64,000 nucleotides of DNA from DASRIA01 sp963724065. GTDB taxonomy: Bacteria; Actinomycetota; Thermoleophilia; Solirubrobacterales; JBBDJG01. Position 1 is the first letter of the stretch, and the number at the start of each line of letters is the position of its first letter. The notes below the pieces were generated by a model. The model was not told the origin of the DNA, did no database searches, and saw only the letters and a list, made by a program, of their open reading frames with translations. Positions 16,022 through 24,909 of this stretch are shown piece by piece. The stretch is from positions 248,001-312,000 of the forward strand of contig CAVRTB010000005.1 of NCBI GenBank assembly GCA_963724065.1. The letters run 5' to 3'. The position numbers and the translations under genes are program-made.

Positions 16022-17098
16022 TCAGGCGGCGTCTTCGAGGCCCTGTAACTCGCGGACGCGAGCGAGCCGCGAAAGCGCATCCTGCTCGAGGCGGCGCACC
16101 TCATCGCGCGACATGCCGAGCGTACGCACGACCTCCTCGACCGACTTTGGGTCGGGACTGCCGTTGAGACCGTAACGCAGCCTCACGATCTTTCGCTCGG
16201 GATCGGGCAACTCCGCGACCGCGCGGCGGACCTCCTCCTCCCGGAAGCTGATCTCCACCATCTCGTCAGGCGGCGGCTCGTCGCTCTCGAACATGTCGCC
16301 GAGCGACGCCTCCCCGTCCTCGCCGACCGGGCGGTCGAGGCTCGTCACGGCACGGGCCGCGCTGCGCGCGTCGCGCACCTGCTGCACGGGAAGCTCCGTT
16401 GCCTCGGCCAGCTCCTCGTCGCTGGGATCACGGCCGAGCTCGACGACGAGCCTCCGCTGTGCGCGGTTGATCTTGTTCTCGCGTTGGAGGATGTGAACCG
16501 GGATCCGGATCGTGCGCGCCTTGTTCGCGATGCCGCGCTCGATGCTCTGACGTATCCACCACGTCGCGTAGGTGGAGAACTTGTAGCCGCGGCGCCAATC
16601 GAACTTCTCGGTCGCGCGGATCAGGCCGAAGATGCCCTCCTGGATCAGGTCCAGCAGCGTCAGCTCCTGGGCCTGGTACTTCTTGGCGATCGACACGACG
16701 AGGCGGAGGTTCGAGCTGACCATTCGCTCCTTGGCCTCTTGGTCGCCGCGCTCGATCCGCTTCGCGAGGTCGACCTCCTCGGCGGCGGTGAGCAGCGGGT
16801 ACCGGCTGATCTCGTTGAGGAACAGCCGCAGGGCGTCGGTCGTGGAGGAGGCAAGCTCGTCGTTCGCGTACGTCCCTTCACCGGCGCCGTCACGCTCGCA
16901 GTCGTCGGTGACGTCGATGCCCCGGCCTTGGAGTCGCTCGTACAGCGTGTGGACGTCGTTCTCGTCGAGGTCGAGAGCCTGAACCAGCTCGCCGACCTCC
17001 GATGTGTTCACGCAGCCGATGTCCTCGCCACGCTCGGCCAGCGTGGCGAACACGGTGTCGAGCGCCGTCCCTGGGTTCTCCGTGGGCTGCGAAGCCAT
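16022..17098 (-). CDS. RNA polymerase sigma-70 factor (RpoD/primary-like)
   Basis: Sigma factor of 358 residues. A reduced region 1.1 (about 10-60) is followed by region 1.2 (TTDALRLFLNEISRYPLL), region 2 with the -10-binding FSTYATWWIRQSIERGIANK, region 3 and region 4 with the -35-binding HTH (SVEEVVRTLGMSRDEVRRLEQ). It could be the principal sigma or a group 2 paralogue; the short N-terminus and pcm linkage fit either. A TACCGT box 6 nt before the ATG indicates a leaderless mRNA. Confidence 0.92.
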   Translation of the reverse strand: MASQPTENPGTALDTVFATLAERGEDIGCVNTSEVGELVQALDLDENDVHTLYERLQGRGIDVTDDCERDGAGEGTYANDELASSTTDALRLFLNEISRYPLLTAAEEVDLAKRIERGDQEAKERMVSSNLRLVVSIAKKYQAQELTLLDLIQEGIFGLIRATEKFDWRRGYKFSTYATWWIRQSIERGIANKARTIRIPVHILQRENKINRAQRRLVVELGRDPSDEELAEATELPVQQVRDARSAARAVTSLDRPVGEDGEASLGDMFESDEPPPDEMVEISFREEEVRRAVAELPDPERKIVRLRYGLNGSPDPKSVEEVVRTLGMSRDEVRRLEQDALSRLARVRELQGLEDAA

Positions 17099-17104
17099 GC
17101 ACAG

Positions 17105-17110
17105 ACGGTA
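17105..17110 (-). promoter_or_regulatory. -10 box of leaderless sigma-factor gene
   Basis: TACCGT on the minus strand, 6 nt before ATG 17098. Confidence 0.5.
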
Positions 17111-17171
17111 CCTGCCCTAGCGTCGTCCGAGGGGTACGATTCCGCTCCAGAGGGAGTGATCCACCGGAGGT

Positions 17172-17209
17172 AGCCCCACATACGGGGTTGCCAGGGCCGC
17201 GGAAAGCGG
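17172..17209 (+). other. Two small hairpins in the leader of the Ni/Co transporter
   Basis: AGCCCC/GGGGTT (17172-17177 with 17184-17189) and CCGC/GCGG (17197-17200 with 17206-17209) lie between a possible TACGAT -10 box (about 17137) and the transporter start. They could be a regulatory leader, but I do not recognise a nickel/cobalt or cobalamin riboswitch core. Confidence 0.3.
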
Positions 17210-17238
17210 TGTATTCGACCCACTTGGAGGGATTCGGG

Positions 17239-18027
17239 GTGGACTTCGAGGTTCTGTTTCGTCCGCTTGAGGAAGTCGATGCGTGGCTGACGGGCCTGTT
17301 CAGCGGAGCGTCATGGCTGGTCGCGCTAGGAATCGCCCTCGTGCTCGGCCTGCGTCACGCCTCGGACCCCGATCACCTCGTAGCGGTCACGTCCCTCGTA
17401 GCCGCTGACGGCGGGGACCGCCGCGCGGCCACGCGCCTCGGCGTCTGGTGGGGCGTCGGTCATGCCGGAACGCTGCTCGTGATCGGACTCCCCCTCATCT
17501 TCCTCAAGTCGGAGCTCCCCATGTGGCTCGAGGCCGGTGCCGAGAAGGCGGTCGGCGCGGTGATCCTGGTGCTGGCCGCGCGCGTGATGTTCAAGTGGAT
17601 GATGGGCGACTATCGTGCCGGCGCGCACGAGCACCGGCCGGTTCACCACCATCACCACAGGGACGAAGCCTCATCCGAGGACCCAGGCCACGAACGGCAG
17701 CGCCACCTGCGCAGGGGCCCGGGCAGCCACGCACACCGCCACGTGCGCACGCCACAGCAGGCGGTCGGCATCGGCATGCTGCACGGCCTGGCCGGCACCG
17801 GCGCTGTCGTGCTGCTGCTGATCGCGGCACTCCCGACCCAGCTCGAAGCTGCCGCCGCGCTCGCGATCTTCGCCCCGATGTCGGTGCTCTCGATGGCGCT
17901 CTGCACGAGCCTCTTCACCTGGGTGCTGACGCGGCCGATCGTCGAGCCGGTCTACCGCACCGTCCTGATCCCGGCGCTCGGCCTGTTCGCGCTCAGCTTC
18001 GGCGCCTGGTACGCCGGGTTGACCTAA
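17239..18027 (+). CDS. NicO/UreH-like nickel/cobalt transporter
   Basis: Membrane protein of 262 residues with about six helices. The metal-transport signature HX4DH is present as H40-A-S-D-P-D45-H46 in the second helix. A cytosolic loop (about 118-170) has a run of histidines and further HxH pairs, typical of metal-buffering loops in NiCoT/NicO families. It should move Ni2+ or Co2+ across the membrane. GTG 17239 is chosen because GGAGGG lies 8 nt upstream. The stop overlaps the convergent DUF6328 gene by 4 bp. Confidence 0.85.
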   Translation: MDFEVLFRPLEEVDAWLTGLFSGASWLVALGIALVLGLRHASDPDHLVAVTSLVAADGGDRRAATRLGVWWGVGHAGTLLVIGLPLIFLKSELPMWLEAGAEKAVGAVILVLAARVMFKWMMGDYRAGAHEHRPVHHHHHRDEASSEDPGHERQRHLRRGPGSHAHRHVRTPQQAVGIGMLHGLAGTGAVVLLLIAALPTQLEAAAALAIFAPMSVLSMALCTSLFTWVLTRPIVEPVYRTVLIPALGLFALSFGAWYAGLT

Positions 18028-18401
18028 TCCGTGCGCCGCATGCGGCGCACGATCGGGACGACGTACCAGAGCACCGCAAAGGCCGCGGCCGTCGCTGCCG
18101 TCGCGATCGCGGTCGTCGGCGAGCCGTAGAGCACATCGGTGATCAGCAGCACGACTCCCGACATCGCCAGCGCGAGGAATCCGAGGCCGGCGATCGTCAG
18201 CCTGTTCGCGAGGAAGATGATGTAGTGCTTGTCCTGCTGGCGGAAGTTGATGCGGTGGTGCGCGGAGGGCGCGATCAGCAGCAGCGCTGACGCGGCCGTC
18301 GCGAGCAGTGTCGCGTAGTAGACCTTCTCCTGCCCCTCCGTGAGAGTGGTGAACCGCTGCGTGAACGGGACGGTGAGCAGGAACGCGAACAGGACCTGCA
18401 C
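18024..18401 (-). CDS. DUF6328-like membrane protein, N-terminus uncertain
   Basis: Visible part of 125 residues from GTG 18401 with about four membrane segments and family sequence LFAFLLTVPFTQRFT and LIAPSAHHRINFR. The same frame stays open upstream to a TAG near 18514 and encodes the expected conserved lead-in RLDRNLLELLNELRVALPG. That stretch has no ATG, GTG or TTG in frame. Either a non-canonical start (ATC about 6 nt after a TAGGGT box) or a 1-nt frameshift relative to GTG 18511 is implied. Function is unknown. Confidence 0.7.
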   Translation of the reverse strand: MQVLFAFLLTVPFTQRFTTLTEGQEKVYYATLLATAASALLLIAPSAHHRINFRQQDKHYIIFLANRLTIAGLGFLALAMSGVVLLITDVLYGSPTTAIATAATAAAFAVLWYVVPIVRRMRRTD

Positions 18402-18523
18402 GCCCGGCAGCGCGACGCGCAGCTCGTTGAGCAGCTCCAGCAGATTGCGGTCGAGGCGCTCCTCCTCGCTCTCCTCACGGTTGTACCGGTCCCCTTGCGC
18501 GATTGCCGCACCCTAATGGCAGG

Positions 18524-19567
18524 TCAGGCGGCCAGGCGGCGCTCGACGAGGTCCGACTCATCCGGGTCCGAGATCAGGCCGATCACGGCTCGCTCCGCGC
18601 GCCGGCGCGCCGCCTCGTTCGCAAGCACCTCCTCGCCGGTGCGACCGGGCAGAGCAATCGTCCAGCCTGACTGGAAGCGGTCGAACACCCGCGGGTCTAT
18701 GTAGGAGGCGCGGGCCACCGCCGGAGTGTTGCCGAGGAAGGCCGCCACGCCCTTGACGGCGTCGTTGATGCGGCGCTTGCGCGCCGTCTTCGATTTGGGG
18801 ACCTCGCCCTCGACCGCGACCGCGGCAAGCAGGGTGCCGTTCCAGGTGCGAAAGTCCTTCGCCGAGAACTCGCCGCCGATCGCGCGCTTGACGTATTCGT
18901 TCACGTCCGTGGATGTGACGTCCACCCAGCGGCGGCCCTTACGGTAGGCGAGCAGCTCGGGGCTGCCTCCACGACGGCGCTTGAGCCCCGAGATGACCGG
19001 GAGCACGAGCGCGTCGAGCACACGATGCACGCGGCGCTGGTTGCTCTTCGCGGGGTAGTCGAACCTGATCCAATCGCCGTCGATGGTGACGTGCTCCTTG
19101 CGCAGCGTCGCGAGGCCGTAGCTCTTGTTCGTCTCGGCGTAGTCCTCCGAGCCGACGCGGAACATCCCCAACTCGAGCAGCCGCACCGCGCATGCGAGCA
19201 CCCGGTCGAAGTCGAGCTCCTCACCGGCGAGGTCGCGCTTAACCGCTCGCCGCAGCCGCGGCAGCGCTTTGGCGAAGTCGAGCATCTCGTCGAACTTCTC
19301 CTGGTCGCGCCGGTTGCGCCATTCCGCGTGATAGAGGTACTGCTTGCGTCCGGCGTCGTCGACGCCGGTGGCCTGTAGGTGGCCGTTTGGCGCGATGCAG
19401 ATCCACACGTCCTGCCACGCGGGCGGGATCGCGAGCTCACGGATCCGGGCGAGCGTGTCCTCGTCGTCGACGCGCTCGCCGACGGGGTCGAGGAACTCGA
19501 AACCACGGCCGCGGCGCCGGCGCGCGATGCCCGGCTCGGAACAGTCGACGCGCTTCAGTCTGGGCAT
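18524..19567 (-). CDS. Type IB DNA topoisomerase
   Basis: Bacterial poxvirus-like topoisomerase IB of 347 residues, relaxing supercoils through a 3'-phosphotyrosine. Catalytic Tyr289 lies in ARASYIDPRVFDRF. Other family blocks are RGRGFEFLDPVGERV, AIPPAWQDVWICIAPNGHLQ, GRKQYLYHAEWR and SAKDFRTWNGTLLAA. ATG 19567 (MPRLKRVDCSEPGI) fits the family N-terminus better than the in-frame start at 19606. The following DUF6328 gene on the same strand may be co-transcribed. Confidence 0.92.
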   Translation of the reverse strand: MPRLKRVDCSEPGIARRRRGRGFEFLDPVGERVDDEDTLARIRELAIPPAWQDVWICIAPNGHLQATGVDDAGRKQYLYHAEWRNRRDQEKFDEMLDFAKALPRLRRAVKRDLAGEELDFDRVLACAVRLLELGMFRVGSEDYAETNKSYGLATLRKEHVTIDGDWIRFDYPAKSNQRRVHRVLDALVLPVISGLKRRRGGSPELLAYRKGRRWVDVTSTDVNEYVKRAIGGEFSAKDFRTWNGTLLAAVAVEGEVPKSKTARKRRINDAVKGVAAFLGNTPAVARASYIDPRVFDRFQSGWTIALPGRTGEEVLANEAARRRAERAVIGLISDPDESDLVERRLAA

Positions 19568-19603
19568 CGGAAACAGTCGGTGTTGGCGGCTCGCGCGATA
19601 GGG

Positions 19604-19609
19604 CATACT
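19604..19609 (+). promoter_or_regulatory. -10 box of leaderless SnoaL-like gene
   Basis: CATACT, 8 nt before ATG 19618. Confidence 0.5.
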
Positions 19610-19617
19610 CCCACGCG

Positions 19618-20121
19618 ATGAGGGGGGAGGAGGCAGCCGGTCTTGGACCGCGCGCGCTCGTCGAGCGCATGTTCGAGGCGTTCGCCGCGCGCGACGTGGA
19701 TGCGCTGCTCGACCTGATGGACCCGGAGATCGAGTTCTTCGGTCCGACCGCGACCGTGCTCAACGAGGGCAAGTGCTACCGCGGGCACGACGGCATGCGA
19801 CGGTACTTCCAGGACGCCGAGGCCCTCTGGTCCCGCCTCGAGTTGGAGCCGGCCAAGTATCGCGAGGTCGGCAACCACGTGGTGGTCCTCGGACGCGTGA
19901 AGGCGCGGGCCCATGACGGTCTCGAGCTGAACACCCCGGCCGCCTGGGTCTGGCGCATCGAGGGCGACAGGATCGTGTGGGGCTCCGCGTACGGGGACCG
20001 CGACGCGATGCCGCGCTTTCTTCAGGAGGGAGGCCGGGGCCCGTACGGCGGCCCCGACGAGGCGCCACGCAGGGCGCCGCTCGAGGACCCGGCGGCGGCC
20101 GGGCCGGGACCCGCCGGCTAG
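19618..20121 (+). CDS. NTF2/SnoaL-like protein
   Basis: Protein of 167 residues with a single NTF2-like alpha+beta cone domain (about 12-125). Typical elements are LVERMFEAFAARDVDALLDLMDPEIEFFGP and YRGHDGMRRYFQDAEALW, here quoted in parts. These folds serve as small isomerases or hydrolases or as ligand-binding modules; no catalytic residue set is decisive. The C-terminal 40 residues are Gly/Pro-rich and probably disordered. It is followed by the large sensor-phosphatase gene after a hairpin. Confidence 0.75.
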   Translation: MRGEEAAGLGPRALVERMFEAFAARDVDALLDLMDPEIEFFGPTATVLNEGKCYRGHDGMRRYFQDAEALWSRLELEPAKYREVGNHVVVLGRVKARAHDGLELNTPAAWVWRIEGDRIVWGSAYGDRDAMPRFLQEGGRGPYGGPDEAPRRAPLEDPAAAGPGPAG

Positions 20122-20159
20122 CAGGACCACCGCAATCCGGGGGGCGGCGCTCTTACGCC

Positions 20160-20181
20160 CAGTCCCGAGCAGCCGGGACTG
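20160..20181. promoter_or_regulatory. Hairpin/palindrome before the sensor phosphatase
   Basis: CAGTCCCG and CGGGACTG form 8-bp arms around a 6-nt loop. It overlaps the expected -35 region of the downstream leaderless promoter and follows the SnoaL-like stop by 38 bp, so it may be an operator or a terminator. Confidence 0.4.
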
Positions 20182-20195
20182 TGAGTGCTTGCTGG

Positions 20196-20201
20196 TACTT
20201 T
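20196..20201 (+). promoter_or_regulatory. -10 box of leaderless sensor-phosphatase gene
   Basis: TACTTT, 7 nt before ATG 20209. Confidence 0.5.
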
Positions 20202-20208
20202 CACCTCG

Positions 20209-23200
20209 ATGGAGGAAAGGCTCGATCTGCTCACGGCGCGGCGCTCGATGGTCGCTTGGCTTGCGCTCGCCGTGGGGGTGTCCCTCGCGCTGTTCGCGAT
20301 CGATGTCGCGACCCGCGACACGGCCAACCTGCTCGGGCTGTTCGCCCTCCCGCCCTTTATCGCGGCGGTCGGGACCGGGCGGCGCCCCACGTCCGCGGTC
20401 GTTGGTCTGGTGATCGGTCTCGCCGCGTTGGCCGCTGTTCAGGACGACACCATCGGGTCATTCGAGTTCTTGCTCAAGGTGGGCCTCGTCGGATTGTCGG
20501 GGCTGTTCGCGATCCGTGTCGCCAGCGTCCGGGAGCGTGCCGACGTCCGGTCACGCCTCGACGGCGAGGTCGCGCGCGCGCTCGCGGACACCAGCCGCCT
20601 CGAGGATGCCGGGGCTCGCATCCTCGCCGCCGTCGGCGAGGCGCTGCGGTTCGACGCCGGCGCCCTCTGGGAGATGGAGAGCAACTCCGGGACGCTGAGG
20701 TGCAGTGCGACGTGGACGTCTCCCGAAGGACGGCTCGATCACTTCTACGAGCTGATGAAGGAACTCGAGCCCGAGTCGGGCTTCGGCCTCGCCGGACGCG
20801 TCCTCGCGAGCGGCGAGCCGGCATGGATCGGCGACGTGCGCAGCGACGAAACGTTGCCCCACGCACCCAGGGCCGTCGCAGCCTCGATCCGCTCGGCGGT
20901 CGCCTTCCCGATCCTGGGTGAGCGCGGGCCGCGAGCCGTCGTCGAGCTGTTCTCTCGCGGGCGCAGGGCGCCCGACCCCAGCCTCATCAAGGGAATGGTC
21001 ACGGCCGGCCGCTACATCGGCCAGCACCTCTACCGGCGGCGCATCGAAGAGGCCGTCCGGCGGGCCGAGGCGCTGCGCGGCGCCGTGCTCGAGTCCGCGC
21101 TCGACTGCGTGATAACCATGAACCACGAGGGTCGTATCGTGGAGTTCAACCCCGCCGCCGAGCGGACGTTCGGGCGACGGCGGGCCGATGTCGTCGGGAA
21201 GCGGGTCGCCGACGTCGTGGTTCCACCCCACCTGCGCGACGACCACCGTCACGGGGTCGACCGCTACCTGTCGACGGGCGAAGGCCGGATTCTCGGGCGG
21301 CGCCTCGAGCTGACCGGGATGCGCGCGGACGGCTCCGAGTTTCCGGTCGAGGTATCGGTCGTCAGGATCGGCACGGAGGAGCCTCCGATGTTCGCGGGTT
21401 ACATCCGCGATCGCACGGCGAGCAAGCGCGGCGAGGAGAGCACGCGGCGGCTCGCGGCGATCGTCGAGAGCTCTAGTGACGCCGTGGTCGGGGTCGACCT
21501 CGACGGGCGCATCAGCGCGTGGAACCCGGCCGCCGAGCGTCTCTACGGATTCAGCTCCGACGAGGCAGTCGGGATGGACATCGCCGAGACTGCGCCTCCG
21601 GACCGCGCCGACGAGTCCCGCTGGCTGATGCGGCAGCTGATGGACGGCCAGCGCATCCTGAACCACCGCACGGTTCGCCGGCGCAAGGACGGCTCGCCCG
21701 TCGACGTCGCGCTCAGCCTGGCCCCGATCCACGACGGTGGCGGCGAGGTCGTCGGCATGGCGGGGATCATCCGCGACATCTCCGAGGAGCTCGAGATCGA
21801 GCGCGAGCGCGTGCGGCTGCTCGAGCAGGAGACGAAGGCGAGACGCCGGGCCGAGGAGCTCGAGCGCCGGGCCTCGTTCCTTGTCGAGATCCACACCGCA
21901 CTGGACAGCTCCCTCGACTATCAAGAGGTCCTGCGGCGCCTGGCCCGCATAGCGGTCCCCCGTCTCGCCGACTGGTGCGCGATCCACGTGGCCGGGCAGG
22001 GTGGCGCCCCCGAGCGCATCGCCGTCACGCACACAGACCCGGAGCGGGAGCGGTTCGCGTGGGAGCTCGATGAGCGCTACCCGACCGATCCCGACGAGAC
22101 GCGCGGAGTGCCGCAGGTGCTGCGTAGCGGCGAGGCCGAGTTCCACCGCGAGATCTCCGACGAGATGATCGAACAGGCCGCGCGCGACTCCACGCACCTC
22201 CAGATCCTGCGCGACCTCGGCATGTGCTCGGCGATGCTGGTGCCGCTCCGCGCTCGCGGCCAGACCCTCGGGGTGATGACGCTCGTGTCGGCGGAGTCGG
22301 GAAAGCTCTTCAGTCAGGACGACCTGGACTTCGCCTCCGCGGTCGCGCGTCGCGCGGCGCTCTCGGTGGACAACGCACGCCTCTTCGGTGAGCTGAGCAA
22401 GCGCAGCCACGAGCTCGAGTTCCTCGTCACTGCGAGCGGCGAGCTCGACTCCACGCTCGACCTCCACGAGACGCTCCAGAAGCTCGCCAACCTCGCTGTC
22501 CCGGACCTCGGAGACGGTTGCATGGTGGATCTCCTCGAGGAGCACGGCGCGATCGACAGGATCGCGATCGCGACGACCGACGAGTCGGCCAAGCCCGTGC
22601 TCGAGCGCCTGAAGGACCAGCACATCGATCCCGCCGGCCAGCACCCGATCGCCGTTGCGATCCGGACCGGGGAGCTGCAGCAAGTCGACGACATCGATCG
22701 CGAGATGCACAAGGCATGGACCGCCGAGGCCTCATACCTCGAGGTGGTGCGCGACTGGCCGGCACGCTCCGCGGTCGTCGTGCCAATGATGGCGCGCGGG
22801 CGCATACTCGGAGCGATCTCGGTCGCGCTGTTCTCCGAGCGCGGCTTCGATGAGGACGACGTGCGCGTGATCAGGGAGCTTGCGCGCCGCGCGTCGACCG
22901 CCGTGGACAACGCACGGCTCTACGGCGAAAGCAGCTACATCGCGACCAAGTTGCAGCAGAGCCTGCTCCCTCCGCACCTGCCCGAGATCCCCGGTGTCGA
23001 GATCGCGGCGCGCTTCCGCCCCGCCGGAGAGAAGAACGACGTCGGCGGCGACTTCTACGACATCTTCGTCCGTGACCCCGACCAGTGGGCGATCACGATC
23101 GGCGACGTGTGCGGCAAGGGCGCGGACGCGGCCGCCGTCACCTCGCTCGCTCGCCACACGCTGCGCGCGACGGCGATGCGTGGCGACGACCCGCCGGACG

Positions 23201-23715
23201 AGTTGCTGCGCACGCTGAACCGCGCGATGCTCGCCGAGGGGCCGATGGCCTACCAGTTCTGCACCGTCGTGCTCGCGAGCTTCGACATGGGAACGACGTC
23301 CACGCTCGCAACCGTGTCGAGCGGCGGGCACCCGCTGCCGATCGTGATGCGCTCCGACGGGACCGTCCAGGCGTTCGGCGAGCCGGGCACCCTGCTCGGC
23401 GTCGTGCCGGACCCCGAGCTCTCGACGAGCGAGCTCGAGCTGTACCACGGGGACACGATCGTCTTCTATACCGACGGCATCACCGAGGCCCGGACACGGC
23501 AGGGCATGGTGGGCTTCGACGGCCTGCTCGAAGCCGTGCGTGCCTGCGCGGGGTGTGCGGCCGCCGAGGTCGCGGAGCGGATCGAGACGAGCCTGCTCGA
23601 CACCGACGCAACGGACCTTCGCGACGACGTGGCGCTGGTCGTGGCCCAGATCTCGAGCCCGGGCGATGGCCGCAAGGTTCTAGAGACCGCCGTCGGCGGT
23701 CTCTCGCGGCTCTAG
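20209..23715 (+). CDS. Membrane GAF/PAS sensor with SpoIIE-type phosphatase
   Basis: Multidomain protein of 1168 residues. Order: an N-terminal membrane block (about 15-105, three to four helices), GAF (about 110-270), PAS (about 285-400), PAS (about 405-530), a short coiled coil, GAF (about 555-690), GAF (about 710-880) and a C-terminal PP2C-like SpoIIE/RsbU phosphatase (about 910-1150). The phosphatase has the metal motifs NDVGGDFYD, GDVCGKG and DGITEA. Such proteins dephosphorylate anti-anti-sigma factors in partner-switching stress signalling. No anti-sigma partner is encoded nearby. ATG 20209 is chosen over an upstream in-frame start at 20185 from the promoter spacing. Confidence 0.9.
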   Translation: MEERLDLLTARRSMVAWLALAVGVSLALFAIDVATRDTANLLGLFALPPFIAAVGTGRRPTSAVVGLVIGLAALAAVQDDTIGSFEFLLKVGLVGLSGLFAIRVASVRERADVRSRLDGEVARALADTSRLEDAGARILAAVGEALRFDAGALWEMESNSGTLRCSATWTSPEGRLDHFYELMKELEPESGFGLAGRVLASGEPAWIGDVRSDETLPHAPRAVAASIRSAVAFPILGERGPRAVVELFSRGRRAPDPSLIKGMVTAGRYIGQHLYRRRIEEAVRRAEALRGAVLESALDCVITMNHEGRIVEFNPAAERTFGRRRADVVGKRVADVVVPPHLRDDHRHGVDRYLSTGEGRILGRRLELTGMRADGSEFPVEVSVVRIGTEEPPMFAGYIRDRTASKRGEESTRRLAAIVESSSDAVVGVDLDGRISAWNPAAERLYGFSSDEAVGMDIAETAPPDRADESRWLMRQLMDGQRILNHRTVRRRKDGSPVDVALSLAPIHDGGGEVVGMAGIIRDISEELEIERERVRLLEQETKARRRAEELERRASFLVEIHTALDSSLDYQEVLRRLARIAVPRLADWCAIHVAGQGGAPERIAVTHTDPERERFAWELDERYPTDPDETRGVPQVLRSGEAEFHREISDEMIEQAARDSTHLQILRDLGMCSAMLVPLRARGQTLGVMTLVSAESGKLFSQDDLDFASAVARRAALSVDNARLFGELSKRSHELEFLVTASGELDSTLDLHETLQKLANLAVPDLGDGCMVDLLEEHGAIDRIAIATTDESAKPVLERLKDQHIDPAGQHPIAVAIRTGELQQVDDIDREMHKAWTAEASYLEVVRDWPARSAVVVPMMARGRILGAISVALFSERGFDEDDVRVIRELARRASTAVDNARLYGESSYIATKLQQSLLPPHLPEIPGVEIAARFRPAGEKNDVGGDFYDIFVRDPDQWAITIGDVCGKGADAAAVTSLARHTLRATAMRGDDPPDELLRTLNRAMLAEGPMAYQFCTVVLASFDMGTTSTLATVSSGGHPLPIVMRSDGTVQAFGEPGTLLGVVPDPELSTSELELYHGDTIVFYTDGITEARTRQGMVGFDGLLEAVRACAGCAAAEVAERIETSLLDTDATDLRDDVALVVAQISSPGDGRKVLETAVGGLSRL

Positions 23716-23819
23716 ATGTAGCTCCCAATGAGGTTGTTCACCCTCGTGGCCGGTGCCTTCTTGCCGAGGAAGCGGTAGCGGTGCCTACGGGCGACGAGCC
23801 GGGTGGCGATCCAGCGCCG

Positions 23820-23893
23820 GACCCAGAGCTCGTGGCCGAACGTCCCGCGATACCGCCCAGAGCACACAGTCCGGGACGTTCGGTCGGGATGTG
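23820..23893 (-). repeat. 74-bp hairpin repeat, copy B
   Basis: Inverted copy of 13926-13999 with 4 differences in 74 bp. The 12-bp arms CCGAACGTCCCG and CGGGACGTTCGG are intact. It again occupies a convergent intergenic gap, here between the sensor-phosphatase and htpX genes. The remainder of that 192-bp gap shows nothing recognisable. Confidence 0.8.
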
Positions 23894-23907
23894 AGGGCCA
23901 GCACGTC

Positions 23908-24900
23908 CTAGAGGCCCGCCGAGGCCATCGGCTCCTCGGGCGGATGTCCTCGCGGCTTCGTCTCGCGCGGCAGCGCGCGTCCCTGCGTGAGCTCCTCGTG
24001 CCGGTGATCCGCCCCGCCCGCCATCTGCGCGAGCCGGGCGATCCGGTCCTCCGGCGCCGGGTGCGTGGAGAAGAGCTTCGACGAGCGGCCCCGGCCACCG
24101 AGCGGCGCCACGATCATCATGTGCGCGATCGCCGGGTTGCCGAGCGCGCGTGACGGCTTTGCCTGCTCGGAGATCGCCGCCAGCGCCGACGCCAGCCCTT
24201 GTGGATAGCGGGTCAGCTCGGCGGCTCCCGCGTCCGCGACGTACTCGCGGCGGCGGCTGATCGCGAACTGGATCAGCACCGCCGCGATCGGCGCAAGGAT
24301 CAGCGACACCACGACGACGACCAGCAGGATCACGTTCGCCGCGCCGCCGCCGCGATCCCTGCCACCGCCGCCGAACCACAGTGCACGGGTGAAGATCTGG
24401 GCAAGCAGCGCGATCGACCCCGCAAGCACCGCGGCCCAGGTCATGAGCCGCACGTCGTAGTTTCGGATGTGGCTCATCTCGTGTGCGAGGACGCCCTCGA
24501 GCTCCTCCTCGTCGAGGCGCTCGAGCAGCCCCGTCGTGACCGCGACGATCGCCTGCCTCGGCGTGCGGCCCGCGGCGAACGCGTTCGGCGATTCGTCGGG
24601 CACGATGAACAGGCGGGGCATCGGCAGGCCGGCGGTGATCGCCAGGTTCTCGACCATGCGCCAAAGCTCCGGCGCCTCTTCCTTGCGCTCGATGCGCTGC
24701 GCGCCGGTCACGGCCGCGACCAGGTCGTCCGCGATCCACATGTTGATCACCAGCATGAAGACCGCGATCGTGCCGGCGACGATCAGCGCCGCCGGCCCGA
24801 AGTACAGCGACAGCAGGTAGCCGAGCACTGCGTAGAGCACGAGGAAGCCGACCAGCAGCGCCAGCGACTTCCGCTTGTTCGACGAGATCTGCTTGTACAA
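23908..24900 (-). CDS. htpX: M48-family zinc metalloprotease HtpX
   Basis: Membrane metalloprotease of 330 residues. Two N-terminal helices (about 12-55) precede the zinc motif H140-E-M-S-H144, two further helices (about 155-210) and the third ligand in REYVADAGAAEL near 218. HtpX degrades misfolded membrane proteins. The Pro/Glu-rich C-terminal tail is probably disordered. It lies 9 bp downstream of lemA on the same strand, the common lemA-htpX pairing. Confidence 0.93.
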   Translation of the reverse strand: MYKQISSNKRKSLALLVGFLVLYAVLGYLLSLYFGPAALIVAGTIAVFMLVINMWIADDLVAAVTGAQRIERKEEAPELWRMVENLAITAGLPMPRLFIVPDESPNAFAAGRTPRQAIVAVTTGLLERLDEEELEGVLAHEMSHIRNYDVRLMTWAAVLAGSIALLAQIFTRALWFGGGGRDRGGGAANVILLVVVVVSLILAPIAAVLIQFAISRRREYVADAGAAELTRYPQGLASALAAISEQAKPSRALGNPAIAHMMIVAPLGGRGRSSKLFSTHPAPEDRIARLAQMAGGADHRHEELTQGRALPRETKPRGHPPEEPMASAGL

Positions 24901-24909
24901 CGACTACGC

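Noticed and set aside
20551..22710. 719-codon minus-strand open frame opposite the sensor phosphatase
   Set aside because: GC-rich mirror frame with no domain, signal or promoter; the plus-strand gene has clear GAF/PAS/SpoIIE motifs.
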